A stretch of 64,000 nucleotides of DNA from Persicaria tinctoria. Taxonomy: Eukaryota > Streptophyta > Magnoliopsida > Caryophyllales > Polygonaceae. The notes below the pieces were generated by a model that was not told the DNA's origin, did no database searches, and saw nothing but the letters and a program-made list of their open reading frames with translations. Numbering within the stretch: the first letter of the stretch is position 1; each line of letters begins with the position of its first letter. Both the position numbers and the translations under genes were made by a program. Location of the stretch: NCBI GenBank assembly GCA_037127255.1, contig JBANSL010000008.1:41181373-41245372 (forward strand), read 5' to 3'. This document shows, piece after piece, positions 1 to 15,782 of this stretch.

Positions 1-18
1 TGTTGGTTTTGATTTCAA

Positions 19-46
<28 letters not shown>
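19..46. repeat. Poly-C tract (28 C)
   Basis: An uninterrupted run of 28 C lies just 5' of the first recognisable APC7 exon, either in an intron or in a damaged first exon. It is one of four G/C homopolymers of 16 or more in the window. The length of such runs is unreliable in most sequencing chemistries. Confidence 0.9.
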
Positions 47-49
<3 letters not shown>

Positions 50-70
50 TCTATCTTTGCGATTGCGCAG

Positions 71-3000
71 AGTTGCTTTCTGGTAACGTCGCCGTCTGCA
101 ATTGCGGAGACCAACCCCAGCCTCAAGGCCGAGAGTCTGGTATTCATGCTTAGTCGTCAATTCAATTTTTCATTGAACCGTATGGCTCTTGGAGCCGATT
201 GTAATTTTCCTGAATTTGAATTTCTTTCTGGATTTTTGTTAATTTTTCTTGTGAAGGTGCTTCTTGGCGATGCATTGTCCAAGGAAAGAGAATTCAAGAG
301 AGCCATTGTAAGTACCTCAACAAAGCTCCGGCCTATTTTGTGTTATTTTTCCTGGAGTCAGCATAAGAAACTGATGTTTTGAAGAATGGATACTGTTATC
401 TGGTTATGAAGGATAGTTTGTGTTTTTTTAGGTGAAATGGTATGGTAAATTTTGAATGAAAACTCTTGTTCACTGATATTTAAGTTCTATGGGCTTGGCT
501 TGCAGTTCCAACTAATGTTCTGGCACCTTGTTGAATCTTTGATTATAGATGGAAATTCTAGAGGCGCCAACTTTATAGTTCTGTTTATGAGTGATTTTGA
601 TGGGTGCTTGGGACTACTGTGCAAGTTTGGGGTTTTGATAATAATGGAAACAAATTTAGAGTGGGTTGTGATCCACAATATTGGGAAGGAAAGAAAGACA
701 CTTAAATAGTATCCTGATTAGTCTTCTCTCTTAAAGTTCAGTTGTTGGTATTGCATCGTCATTAATGCAGTTCCCTTGTTTTTGTTCAAATATGACTTTC
801 AGCCACTATAAGAAGTTGAACCACAGTATCTCAACTTTTTGTCTTCCTGACAGCATACTTACAGACAAGCCTTGCAATTCAGCAAGACTCTGCCCAAACA
901 AAGTATTTCGTCATTGAGAAGTTCTTTGACCCCATCGACTAGGTCAATGTCTCCAAGTTCTTTCAATTCTTCAGCGGTTAATGAATATGAGGTGGGCAAA
1001 GCTTCTGTTCTTTTTCCTTGCTGCATAATATCAGTTTGGAATTTAATTTTATACTGTACTTAGCCCAATGCTTATGAAAGTTCACATTTTGGTGTTTGAA
1101 TGATTTTTCCCTACTATGACAGGTGAAGTTTAAAGTTGCATCATGTTATTATGCATTAAATGAGAACAAAGCTGCTCTTACTGAGGTTCTGCTCTTACTG
1201 AGGCTCTTCTTTGTGCTCAATTGCTCATGGACTAATGCTTGTGCTTTTTCTTATGATGATATTCCTTGTATGTTCTTGACCTTGACAAGGATTACTTTGC
1301 CAGTAGTAAATCCTAGTCCTGTCATGTGATTCTGTGGTTGTACTTCACAGTTTTTTTTCTAATGCTGTCAGGATTTTGACTACATCTCTTCAGATATCTT
1401 CTTATTTGATCAGTATCTATCCTGAAAGCCTTAAACTAATGAGTAAGGAAAAAAAAGCGAACAGTGAGAACCGGTCGTAGCACTTATCAACAAGTGCGCA
1501 TCAATTTTTGGAGGTGATAGGCTGGCCGAACGTTGACGCTGCTTACTTTGCAGAACTCGTTTGTGTGGGCCTCCCGGTTACCCAACCCCTTACTTTTTGC
1601 AATGGAGATGTAGAGATGGATGTCAAACATTGAATTCAAGTAGGGTGGCAGAAAGGAAGGGTAGTGTCAAGAGTCTTATGTGACAAAAAAGTTCTACTCA
1701 AGCTCAAGGGCAAGTTCTATAGAATGGTGGTAAGACTAGCTATATTATATGGGGCAGAGTGTTGGGCTACAAAAAAAAAGGTGCAAGAACAAAAACTTAT
1801 GGTAGCGGAGATGAGGATGCCGAGGTGGATGTGTGAGTTGACCTTGCGCGAAAAGATCAGAAACGAGATTGTCCTCAAAAGGGTAGGTGTTATTAGTATT
1901 CAAAAAAGCTATTGGAATCAAGACTCTGATGGTATGGACATGTATCGAGGAGAGACCCAAGTGCACAAGTGTGTAGATGTGACACTAGCGCACTAAGGAG
2001 GGCGCCCAAAGAAGATTTGGGATAAGGTAATTAGGCAAGACCTGATCGTTTTGGGACTCATCGAGGAGATGACACGAGATATGGTGCTTTGGAGGAGGGC
2101 TATCTGAGTCGACGAACTCTAGACGTGTATTTTAGAATTTAGAGAATGTGTTATCTTTTTTTTTTTTTAATCATTTTATTCCTTTGTGTGTTGCTTCTTT
2201 GTGTGGAGTCTTGTATGTCTTTGATGACTTGTCATGGGTCACTAGGCAACATCCTCTCGACCTAGTTGTGGGCAAAGGGTGCGTACAACTCGACCCCCTA
2301 GACCCTGCTTTGAGCGGGATGTACTGGGATTGTTGTTGCTGATATTGTTGTCTATCTTTCTCTGAGTTGAAAAGAACGTTCCAATTTCTAGTTAGTTTGG
2401 TTTCAGATGCAAACTGTTGTTGTTTTGCTTTCTAGTTGGAGGGTATTCCTAGCAAGGCCAGAAACTTGCCAATATTTTTGATGATGGGGAAGCTTTATCG
2501 AAATTCAAGGCATACTCGTGCTGCAGCTGCTTGTTTCAAGGAGTGCTTGAGGTTTGTCCACTTGTAAACATCATATAAATTCATATTTTGTGTAGGGAAT
2601 TTAGTTACCTTGCATGTTCGCCCTCATTTCCGTCAAAAGATTTTGAGCAAAGAATCTAGTATTTATTAAAAAAAAAACTGCATTCAAACTTCTATATAGT
2701 CTTTTGAAAGTAATTGCTCCCAGAGTAGTATACATATATCTGATCTTTATTCCCCCAGATGGGCTTTCTCCAATTGAACCAATTTCAAACTTGTATTTAT
2801 TTCTACATGAAGACATTTTTTGTTCAGCTGCATTCAGTTAATGAGGCCCTTAGTTTGTGCCATGGATGAAATAAAGAAAAGATTTCCTTCATTTGCACCA
2901 ATAAAGCTTTATGCTTGAAGTCTTGAATCAATTGCTTGAACTTTTGGTTTCTTCTTGCATTGTATTTAACTAACTCATAGTGTTGCACACATATATACAC

Positions 3001-6000
3001 TGTAATCTCTTTATTGACAGGAATTGCCCTTACCTCCTTGAAGCTATAACAGCTTTGGCTGATCTGGGAGCATCTGCTAAAGATATCATTTCATTGTTTC
3101 CTCAGGTCATCATTAAATCCTTTATAATTTATCGGGCTCCATTCTCCAGCCTTAAAAGCACTAAAAAAAGAAATGTATACCGGTGATGCATCTGATTGAG
3201 ATTGTCCTATTGTTATGGGTCTATCGGAAATACTCTCTCGACCTGTTCGGGGTATGAGTGCGTACATCCTGACCCTCCATACCCCGCTTTATAGCGGGAT
3301 TAACTGGGTTGTTGTTGTTGTTGTCGTCGTTGTACAGCCTTAGCCGTCTCTGAGTTATAAAGTCTCTTTCTCTCTCCCTCTCCTATTGTTTATCAATTAT
3401 AACCTTGTCTGACCAAGTTTTTTATATTCAGGATTGACTTTATTGAAGAAAAAATACATAAAACATTCAACCTACCAAAAGAAAGCAAAACATTTCAAGC
3501 TTAGAGAAGGGATTGCTCAAATTTGTTGTCGCTGCCTCTTTTTATCATTTACCACCTCTGGCTCAGAATATTTGTCACTTGACTCTAAAATCTCGGTTCC
3601 CAATATTTGTCATTTTATATGCATTTAATGTTGTAAAACTTCAAATATAGTTTGGGTTTCCTTTACTACCTTTTGCCCTATTTATTAATTTGTGTTTCCC
3701 AAAAACTTGTCTTCTATTTTATTCTTAACCAAACAAAACTCACTAAACATTGTGATGGTGAAAATTTTAAAAATGACAAATATTGCGAATGATAGGTGAT
3801 ACTCCGTATTAAACAATACTCATGCTGACCAGATGTTTGAATTGTGGTGGTTGTAATTTTTTTTTTTTTTTGGGGGGGGGGGGGGGGGGTCAGCTATTGA
3901 ACTTGATAGATCCTGTTTAACTTCTTGCTTATCATCTGTAAATCCAAAACTGAAACTGATGGGACAAAGTTTTTGTTCCAACCTTTCTTTCCCAAAACCT
4001 TGAAAATCTACCCAACTAAGAATCCAAAGTATTTGCTAGAGTTTAGCAACAAATGAGCTCTAAGACCAAAATTCTGAATGCTAACTGTAAAAATCAAAAC
4101 ATAGAATCTAATAAATATCCCCCAGTAGTGGTTTAAATTGAGTACAAGTGATTATATATGCAAATTATGTTATCTTGAGAAACATGGAACTGTGTACTTT
4201 CTAGTTTTAGACTTTTAGTTTATGTATGTTGCCCAAACTTGATTTTGTCAAGGATATATACTTACAATTTTCTTTGTTTATGTGTTCAGGCATCAAGTAG
4301 AGGTGGAAGGCCAGTATCTGATAGTTTTGATTCTAGTCGCTGGCTACAGGTTGGTTGATGGAAGGACTTTGGCATGATTTTTGTTTAGTTTCATGAAATT
4401 GGCGCCTAACTGTTTTTTTTCTACTGTTTTTGCGCTTCGCGTATTTCTGGCATTCTACATTGTATCCTTTAACCATGGACTGATCATTTGTTATTTGATT
4501 GCAGCGTTATGTTGAGGCCCTATGTTGTATTGCTTCAAACGATTATAAAGGTATGGTGATGAGCCTAGAAAGGTTCTTTTGCTGAAGCAATTGTTACCTT
4601 GCTTTATAACAGTGGGGCAATTATTACCTGCTGGAATGTCACTGAACTTCAATTCCTCTTTTTTAAATTCTGTAAGCCCCCCTTTGAATTTATTAAGAGC
4701 TTTTTCTTTGTGTTATGTTATTAATTTGACAAAAATGACTGTTGGCAGGTGGTTTAGAGATCTTCAAAGACCTTTTAGAACTTTTTCCAAACAATGTACA
4801 TATATTACTCGAAATGGCAAAGGTGAGTAGTCACTGTTCAACTTTTGACACCAGTTCTTTTCTGCTGTAGTTTTTACCATTGAGAATATGTTCGCTCATT
4901 ACTTGGCTTCTTTTTCTACGAAGAGCTTAAAATCTCATCCAGATTTTTTAACTTTTTTGTATGAAGGTTGAGGCTGTTACCGGAAAGAATGATGAAGCTA
5001 TTATAAGTTTTGAAAAGGTGAGCATTGTTTGGTGTCTAATTGTGCAGTCCGTAACCATTCTTCAACTCTTCATGCGCATGTAACTGATTTATCGTTCCAG
5101 GCTCGAGCAGTTGACCCACATGTGATTACATATATGGATGAGTATGCAATGCTTCTGAAGATGAAGGTTGATTATCCAAAGCTAACCAAGTTGGTTCATG
5201 ATCTGTTGAGCACTGATCCCTCAAGACCAGAAGTATTTGTTGCATTATCAGCATTGTGGGAAAGAAAAGATGAGAGGGGTGCGCTATCATATGTAGAGAA
5301 GGTTTGCGTTTGTCTGGTTGAATCCCCTTTTCCCCCTGTTTGCAATCTATATTTGGCATGCATCTTACTCACCCATGGATTCCTTGTATCCAGAGCATCC
5401 GGATTGATGAAAGGCATGTGCCAGGCTATATTATGAAGGTATTATGATTTATGCAAGTCGAATCCCACTGATTCATTTTTAGGTTTTTCTATATACACGA
5501 AGTCTTCTGCTACATGCTTGTTGGCTTACGACATTGGGACCTGATCTTATCAATGAATCCCAATGATTCGCCAGGGTAACCTATACTTATCAATGAATCG
5601 GCCTGAAGCAGCTGTAATGGCTTTTAGAACAGCTCAAGAGTTGAGACCTGATCTTCGCTCCTATCAAGGTGTGATGTGTGTTTGCAGCTCAAGAGTTGAG
5701 ACCTGATCTTCTGATACATGTTTGTTTTTTACAATATCCTGTGTATTTCTCAGGTTTAGTACGCTCTTATTTGGCTCTTTCTAAGGTCAAGGAGGCCTTG
5801 TATGCTGCGAGAGAGGCAATGAAGGCAATGCCTCAATCAGCAAAGGCACTAAAATTAGTCGGGGATGTGCATGCTAGTACTACTAGTGGTAGGGAGAAGG
5901 TAAACCCTTGTTGAACTTAGTTATTTTCATCCATTTGACATTTCTTGTGCCAAATGAAATATAGGGAAAATTACACAAACTCACCCCTTAAATACCTCAC

Positions 6001-7229
6001 TTTCACCCTATAAATGCTTGCTTTCAGGAAAATGCCACCCATCCTTGATATTATGTTATGATTCTACCAATAGACGATCCAAAAAGACAAAAGTGCCTTT
6101 TGGGTGTTCTGGTGACTTGATGCAAATTTTCATTTATTGAGTGATTTTTAGTAACATAGGTGTTTAATGGGAGAGTTTCTGTATATTTTCCCCCCAAAAA
6201 TGACTTGTCATTTTATATGGCTGAAAAAAAAAAAAAGATAGAAGCTTGTAAATTTACCTGAAACTGGGGCTAAACTATTCGACCCACTTTCCATTATGAC
6301 AGGCAAAGAAATTCTATGAATCTGCCCTTAGATTGGAGCCTGGTTATCTTGGGGCTGCACTAGCACTTGCCGAGCTCCACGTTATGGAGGGCCGGAATGG
6401 AGATGCTGTATCTCTTCTTGAGCGGTATCTCAAAGATTGGGCAGATGATTCTCTCCATGTGAAGCTTGCGCAAGTATTTGCTGCCACAAATATGTTGCAG
6501 GAGGGCCTATCTCATTATCAGGCTGCATTAAGGTAAATTCTAACATTATCTCATCGTTTGCTTTCTTTTGGATAAATCAAGTTGCAAGCAAGCCAACCCA
6601 TTCCATTCCTCTGGCAGGGATTTTTTATTTGGGTAGCTTTGCCAAGATCGTGTTTGGCAAGGGTTTTAACTTTCTTGAGCTTTGGGTACTCATTTGTCGA
6701 ATAACTTAAATCTATAACCTAGCTGATTTTTATAAGCTATATAACTTAAAGCAGTTTGTTTTCATAAGCTGGTTCATTTTCTGATTTTCATAAGCTGGTT
6801 CATTTTCTTATGCTAGTGTATGAGCTTCAGCGTTCAACAGCTTATCATGCCAAGCACATCCAACTTTTGTCATAATCTCATTTATGATGGTTAGAAGCTA
6901 CATAACAAACATATCATCCAGTCCGTATCAGACACGAATTCATTCTGTTTTGCAGGATAAACTCACAAAACGAAGCAGCAAAAAAGGGTTTAGAACGCTT
7001 GGAGAAACAGATGAAGGTTCGTCATCCCCCTGGCCCTAATAATAATATTACTCCTCTTTTTTCGTGATACCGCTACATCATCTCCCTTGTCAGGAAAAAG
7101 GGGTTTAAAAGCATCTCAATTATATATCTGTTTCTGTTTTAGGGAGTGGATCCGGATGCACTAGAGGATGACGAAGATAATGAGGTTGATGATGGGGAAG
7201 GAGACCCAGATGAAACTGAGCTTTTGTGA
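71..7229 (+). CDS. APC7: Anaphase-promoting complex subunit 7 (5' end incomplete)
   Basis: APC7 is a tetratricopeptide-repeat scaffold of the APC/C, the nuclear RING ubiquitin ligase that destroys mitotic cyclins and securin. I join 17 exons by GT-AG borders: 71-139, 257-307, 854-991, 1123-1185, 2436-2551, 3021-3105, 4290-4349, 4505-4550, 4749-4822, 4967-5017, 5101-5301, 5394-5438, 5575-5668, 5754-5899, 6303-6532, 6956-7016, 7143-7229. They total 1617 nt, exactly 538 codons plus stop, with no internal stop. The TPR helices read as in plant APC7, for example PQSAKALKLVGDVHA and LEPGYLGAALALAELH, and the tail is acidic (DEDNEVDDGEGDPDETELL). The family is about 555 residues, so about 20 N-terminal residues are missing. 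The first border (70/71) is a guess: the frame is also open a little upstream, next to the poly-C run. Introns hold a LINE and short duplications. Identity is from recognition of the conserved protein, not a search. Confidence 0.93.
1123..1205 (+). repeat. Short tandem duplication across the APC7 exon 4 donor
   Basis: The end of exon 4 (GCTCTTACTGAGG near 1171-1186) is repeated in tandem immediately downstream, at about 1190-1204. The first copy is followed by GTTCTG and is taken as the donor; the second is followed by GCTCTT and has no GT. The duplication is intronic under the model used here. Confidence 0.6.
1618..2345 (+). mobile_element. RTE-type LINE, 5'-truncated and degenerate, in APC7 intron 4
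   Basis: A translated segment carries the C-terminal part of a non-LTR reverse transcriptase in the style of plant RTE elements: VLCDKKVLLKLKGKFYR, then LYGAECW, then MRMPRWMC, then after a stop GRPKKIWDKVIRQDL. The frame contains stops, one of them TGA where CGA is expected (DVKH-stop-IQVGW). The 3' end has a short hairpin (CCTGCTTTGAGCGGG) followed by a degenerate TTG tail near 2326-2350. The same 3' end recurs at 3215-3335 and 16860-16986, which links those short copies to this LINE. I did not identify a target duplication here. It is dead and sits in the sense orientation of the host gene. Confidence 0.8.
3215..3336 (+). mobile_element. RTE-derived 3' tail (short retroposon) in APC7 intron 6
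   Basis: This segment matches the 3' end of the LINE at 1618-2345: a CTCTCGACC...TTCGGGG block, GTGCGTACATCC, a CCCCGCTTTATAGCGGG hairpin, and a (TTG)n tail at about 3309-3330. It is a severely 5'-truncated LINE copy, or a SINE that borrows the LINE tail. The 5' border is unclear. CAGCCTTA occurs on both sides (about 3150 and 3336) but is too short to be secure as a target duplication. Confidence 0.65.
3337..4289. other. APC7 intron 6, remainder, with T15G18 tract
   Basis: Apart from an interrupted homopolymer block at 3857-3889 (15 T followed by 18 G), I see only AT-rich intron sequence and no conserved coding segment. The intron closes at TTCAG just before 4290. Confidence 0.7.
5546..5710 (+). 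repeat. Patchwork short duplications around APC7 exon 13
   Basis: A 26-bp piece of exon 13 (5630-5655, encoding AQELRPDL) is repeated exactly in the following intron at 5685-5710, preceded by TTTG and so presenting a second AG. In addition CTTATCAATGAATC occurs at 5546-5559 in intron 12 and at 5588-5601 in exon 13. The gene model needs neither extra copy. They look like filler from local repair or template slippage. Confidence 0.75.
5940..6240. other. APC7 intron 14, no gene seen
   Basis: An intron containing a stretch that begins AAAATTACACAAACTCACCCC and continues without coding potential. It has the look of an old non-autonomous insertion, but I could not find terminal repeats. It ends in a poly-A run at about 6223-6236. 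Confidence 0.4.
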
Positions 7230-8199
7230 GTAAAAATAATAAGGCTAAAGACTGGAGTTCCAATCATCCCATAGTTCTCTTGTTCCATACATAAAGATGA
7301 TCAAGGCAACTGGCTTGTAAAAGGCAGCTCCTGGGATGAAAATTCCTCAAGTGTACCATATGCCTGTTGCAGTTGAGGCCCTTTCCTCATCATAATCTGG
7401 TGTTATACTATTTAGAGTTCAGAATAGTATCCAACTGTTGTAACCTGTAATTGTCTTAGCTATCCAGTGTATAGCTTCTGTGGGTGAGTGAGGGGAATAC
7501 TACAACTATCATTTCTATAATTCTATGTACCAGTGGATAAACAATCAAGCATTGGGGAAATAATCTTTTTGACACCCTCTGGCTACTATTTTAGAATGTT
7601 GGGTTTTTTGACTAAGATGTGATTCTCGACTTGAAAAGATTGGATTTTGAAAATAAGTTGTCAAAGTTTTGGGGGGAAAGGGTAAGGTTTTGGGTTGTGT
7701 CATGTAAGTAATAAGTGAAGATTAGATGACATGGACCACTTTAGTGCATTATACTCTCTTTTATTCTTATTTTATTCACATGCATGGACTAACTTTTTTT
7801 TTTAATTAGGTAAAAATTCGGGTAGTACATAACTATCCGATTGCATCCTTGTGGATGAGGTCCATGAGATTTGAATCATTGTGAATGTTAAGACTTCTAG
7901 TCGAGTGACAAAGGTGTGCAGTCTTGTCAATCATTCTATTGTTGTCCCGGAGTACGTGAGAGAAAGATGTTTCTCTTACTCAACATATGAGTTTAAATAT
8001 CCGCCATGAGAAGCTCTGTTTTCCACGGGCAAGGATAGTTTGTTTTGAGATGATTACTGATAATTAATGAGTCCCCTCAATCTAAAGCTTAATAATCCTT
8101 CGTTCAAGAGCTTTTCAAATCTCATGTCGTAATGCTAATGCCTCTGCATAAAGTGGAGTTTAACATCCCATGCAGTCATACCTAATAGTAATTAAGGCT
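7230..8199. other. APC7 3' UTR and flank
   Basis: The 3' UTR presumably covers about 7230-7560. Beyond it, to about 8200, is unassigned, mostly AT-rich sequence with no open frame of note. I saw no poly-A signal that I would call with confidence. Confidence 0.5.
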
Positions 8200-8580
8200 G
8201 TTATATGAGTTGAACAGCTCGGCTCGGGATCAGCTCGAAAAAAGCTCGACTCGAGCTCGTTCACTTACCTAAACAAGCCGAGCCTGAACATCATTTTAAG
8301 CTCGGTTAAAAGCTTGACTCATTCAATTTAGCCTCAAATAGCTCAAATTTTATGAAATTTCTACAATTTCCTTTGAGTTAATATGTTATGACCAAGTAAA
8401 ACGGCTTAAAGCTCGAAAAAAACTCAGCTCGAGCTCGTTCACTTACTAAAAACAAGCCAAGCTTGAACAAAAAAGAAAGCTCCTTTACAAATTGGGCTCG
8501 GCTCGGCTCGAGCTCGTTTACTAAATGAACCAAGTTTGAACATGTCAAGCTCGACTTGTTCGGCTCGAATTATAAGGAAA
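8200..8580. repeat. GAGCTCG-rich non-autonomous repeat
   Basis: This stretch contains many copies of AGCTCG and CTCGAGCTCG with the phrase GTTCACTTAC...AACAAGCC repeated at about 8260-8280 and 8438-8460. The two ends are roughly inverted (GAACAGCTCGGCTCG near 8211, CGACTTGTTCGGCTCG near 8551). It resembles the short palindromic-rich repeats common in plant genomes. I could not define exact ends or a target duplication, so no superfamily is given. Confidence 0.5.
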
Positions 8581-8584
8581 TAAT

Positions 8585-9000
8585 TTGAAATCAGACAAGT
8601 CTGATTCTCAAGAGGCCGATAAATTGGCAGATGGAAACATTATTACAATCAAAGACAACCAAACAAACAAAAAAACCATCATTTCGACGATTCGTAGTGG
8701 ACTAAAAATGGAGGTAAGAGAACTCGTCAACGAAACCATGCGAAGCCAAATGGCAGCACTTCAGTCAAAGACGCTACTGGAAGGCGAGCCAAGTATTACC
8801 TGAGTAGCATCGCTGGAAAGTAGGTAGAAACAACTCTAGGGAAGTGCCTCCCAAACATTGGAGTTGTCGTAAAAACACATCCATGACCCCGACTAGCCGA
8901 GACTCGCTAAAAACACCAATAATGAACAAAAGACCAAACACCAAAGGCACGCCAAAAATACAAGCACAAACCATCCCAAGAATAATTGAGCAAATAAACC
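8585..9000 (+). pseudogene. Hydrophilic coding relic, unidentified
   Basis: An open stretch of 72 codons (8585-8803) is Lys/Glu/Asp-rich and ends with EVRELVNETMRSQMAALQSK, an amphipathic helix-like segment. The same frame continues past several stops to about 9000. The composition suggests a decayed transposon gag or ORF1, but I do not recognise a family. Confidence 0.3.
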
Positions 9001-9099
9001 AGCGGAAAGGTGGGGTCTAGACGAGAACTTATCGTGCAAGGTTAAGCAAATTTTTTTTATTAATTAACTCTTGGAGGCCCAGGATAATCCTTGGGGGAT

Positions 9100-9421
9100 A
9101 AGATTAGGATTGGTGGTGATACAGTCAGATCCCTGAGGCCTATCGCCCCCGACTGCTCCGACGAAAACATGAAGGAGTCTTCTCGAAGCGCTGTCCATGG
9201 TTCATTCTCGGCCGCGTGATTGAAGTTGCTAAATCCCTGGGCGTTCGTTTTTGCCCTTCTCCGTTGGTCCTTGGTGGCGCCGCCGCCCTGGTCTTTGCTA
9301 GGCTACTCCTCATATGGAGTATTGTCTTGTCACTTCCGTTTCCGTACTCTCTACTTGGTGTGCAAGGGTGTCCAATTGCCTTGCACGCCAAGGCTTTGAT
9401 TAAAAAAAATATTTTTTTTTG
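9100..9421 (+). mobile_element. Poly-A retroposon, 'hairpin A' 3' end
   Basis: A GC-rich segment that includes GGTGGCGCCGCCGCCCTGG (about 9273-9291) ends with a hairpin formed by GTGCAAGGG and CCTTGCAC (about 9360-9386), then GATTAAAAAAAA. The same hairpin and tail occur at 42490-42550, and the GC-rich core recurs at about 38462-38510. Hairpin plus poly-A fits the 3' end of an L1-like retroposon or a SINE mobilised by one. No coding frame survives. Confidence 0.5.
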
Positions 9422-9589
9422 ATGGTTTTATATGTTTTAAAACTATCCTTTAACTAAATTCATATATACAAATGCCCAAAATGGTTTGACTAAATCTCGT
9501 AAGAGCTTGAATTATCTCTCGTAAGAGCTTGACTAAATTCCGATTAGCTAAATCATTTGACGTTTTTTTGTTCGAGCAATGTGTGACTC

Positions 9590-9985
9590 TACTTTCGACC
9601 TTTTTAGGAGGTCTTCTGCTCGGTTGGAGGCGTGAAGTCTAGAGTCGGGACTAGCTGGGGTCGAGGTTGTGCTTTCTAAGCGACTCCGTATCCGGGAAGG
9701 AGCTTCCTTGGAGTTTCTTTTGCACTTCCCACACGAGATAGATTCATACTGTACCGCTAACCCGCATTGCTACTGTTCGGTGGTGTTTGACTTCGTTCTT
9801 CGCTGTCCTCTGCAAGTCTGCAACCGTTGAGAGTAGTTCTTCTTAGATTGTTCTTGTTGTAGAGTTTTTTTGGTTGTTTCATAGCACCGTTAATAGTTCA
9901 TAATTGTATGTTGCCGATTTGCCGGTCTCCCGAGAATCAGACATGTCTAGTCTCAAATTCTAACCCCAAAAAAATTATTATATTT
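9590..9985 (+). mobile_element. Poly-A retroposon, 'hairpin B' 3' end
   Basis: This segment is paralogous to 38725-39137: both contain GGAGGTCTTCTGCT (or AGATCTTCTGCT), CTGGGGTCGAGGT, GCGACTCCGTAT, CTACTGTTCGGTGGTG and a closing GATTTGCCGGTCTCCC-type hairpin before an A-rich tail. It probably belongs to the same kind of 5'-truncated non-LTR element as 42560-43123. No open frame remains. Confidence 0.55.
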
Positions 9986-10199
9986 AAAAATAAAAAAAAA
10001 CTCGTAAAAAAAAAACAGCAGCTCCAAGACTAAATACATGTCTTTTTTCTATGTTTTTTTTTCAACTGCACAGTAGCTCGTTCAACAACAAAAATAAAAA
10101 CACCAAGTTCACTATTATACAAAAGAAAAACTCAGTGCTCTTCAAACTGACAATATACCCCACCCAAAGTCTAACAACTCTCCAGTTCATACAATCACC

Positions 10200-10509
10200 T
10201 CAACTTCCCCTTTCTCTTACAATAAAAATGTAAACAAAAGACAGCTGGAATGTGAAAAGCTTGAGAGGGCCTTGCAGCAGCAAAACATGGTACAAACACA
10301 GGGCGAGAGATCGCAAGACTAATCACATCTTCAGACCCTGCATTGAAGTCTCCAGAAGTTCTCTAGCAATGCTTCATATTAGAAAATATGCGCCTTTCAC
10401 CCCCTTTCTAGCAAGGATTTCAAGCCTCGCCCACCTTCCGTAATTGGCTGTTTGGTTCGAGAGTTGTGGCTAGAGATACTTCTTCGGCCTAATTCACCAG
10501 TGGGGTAGT
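10200..10509 (-). other. CUL1 3' UTR / flank
   Basis: Sequence downstream of the CUL1 stop codon on the minus strand. The UTR end cannot be placed exactly. The convergent neighbour is APC7, whose stop is 3.3 kb away. Confidence 0.5.
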
Positions 10510-15731
<5,222 letters not shown>

Positions 15732-15782
15732 TATTCCACAGTCCTCACTCTTGTTCTCAATCTGATATTGCAGTCTCGCACC

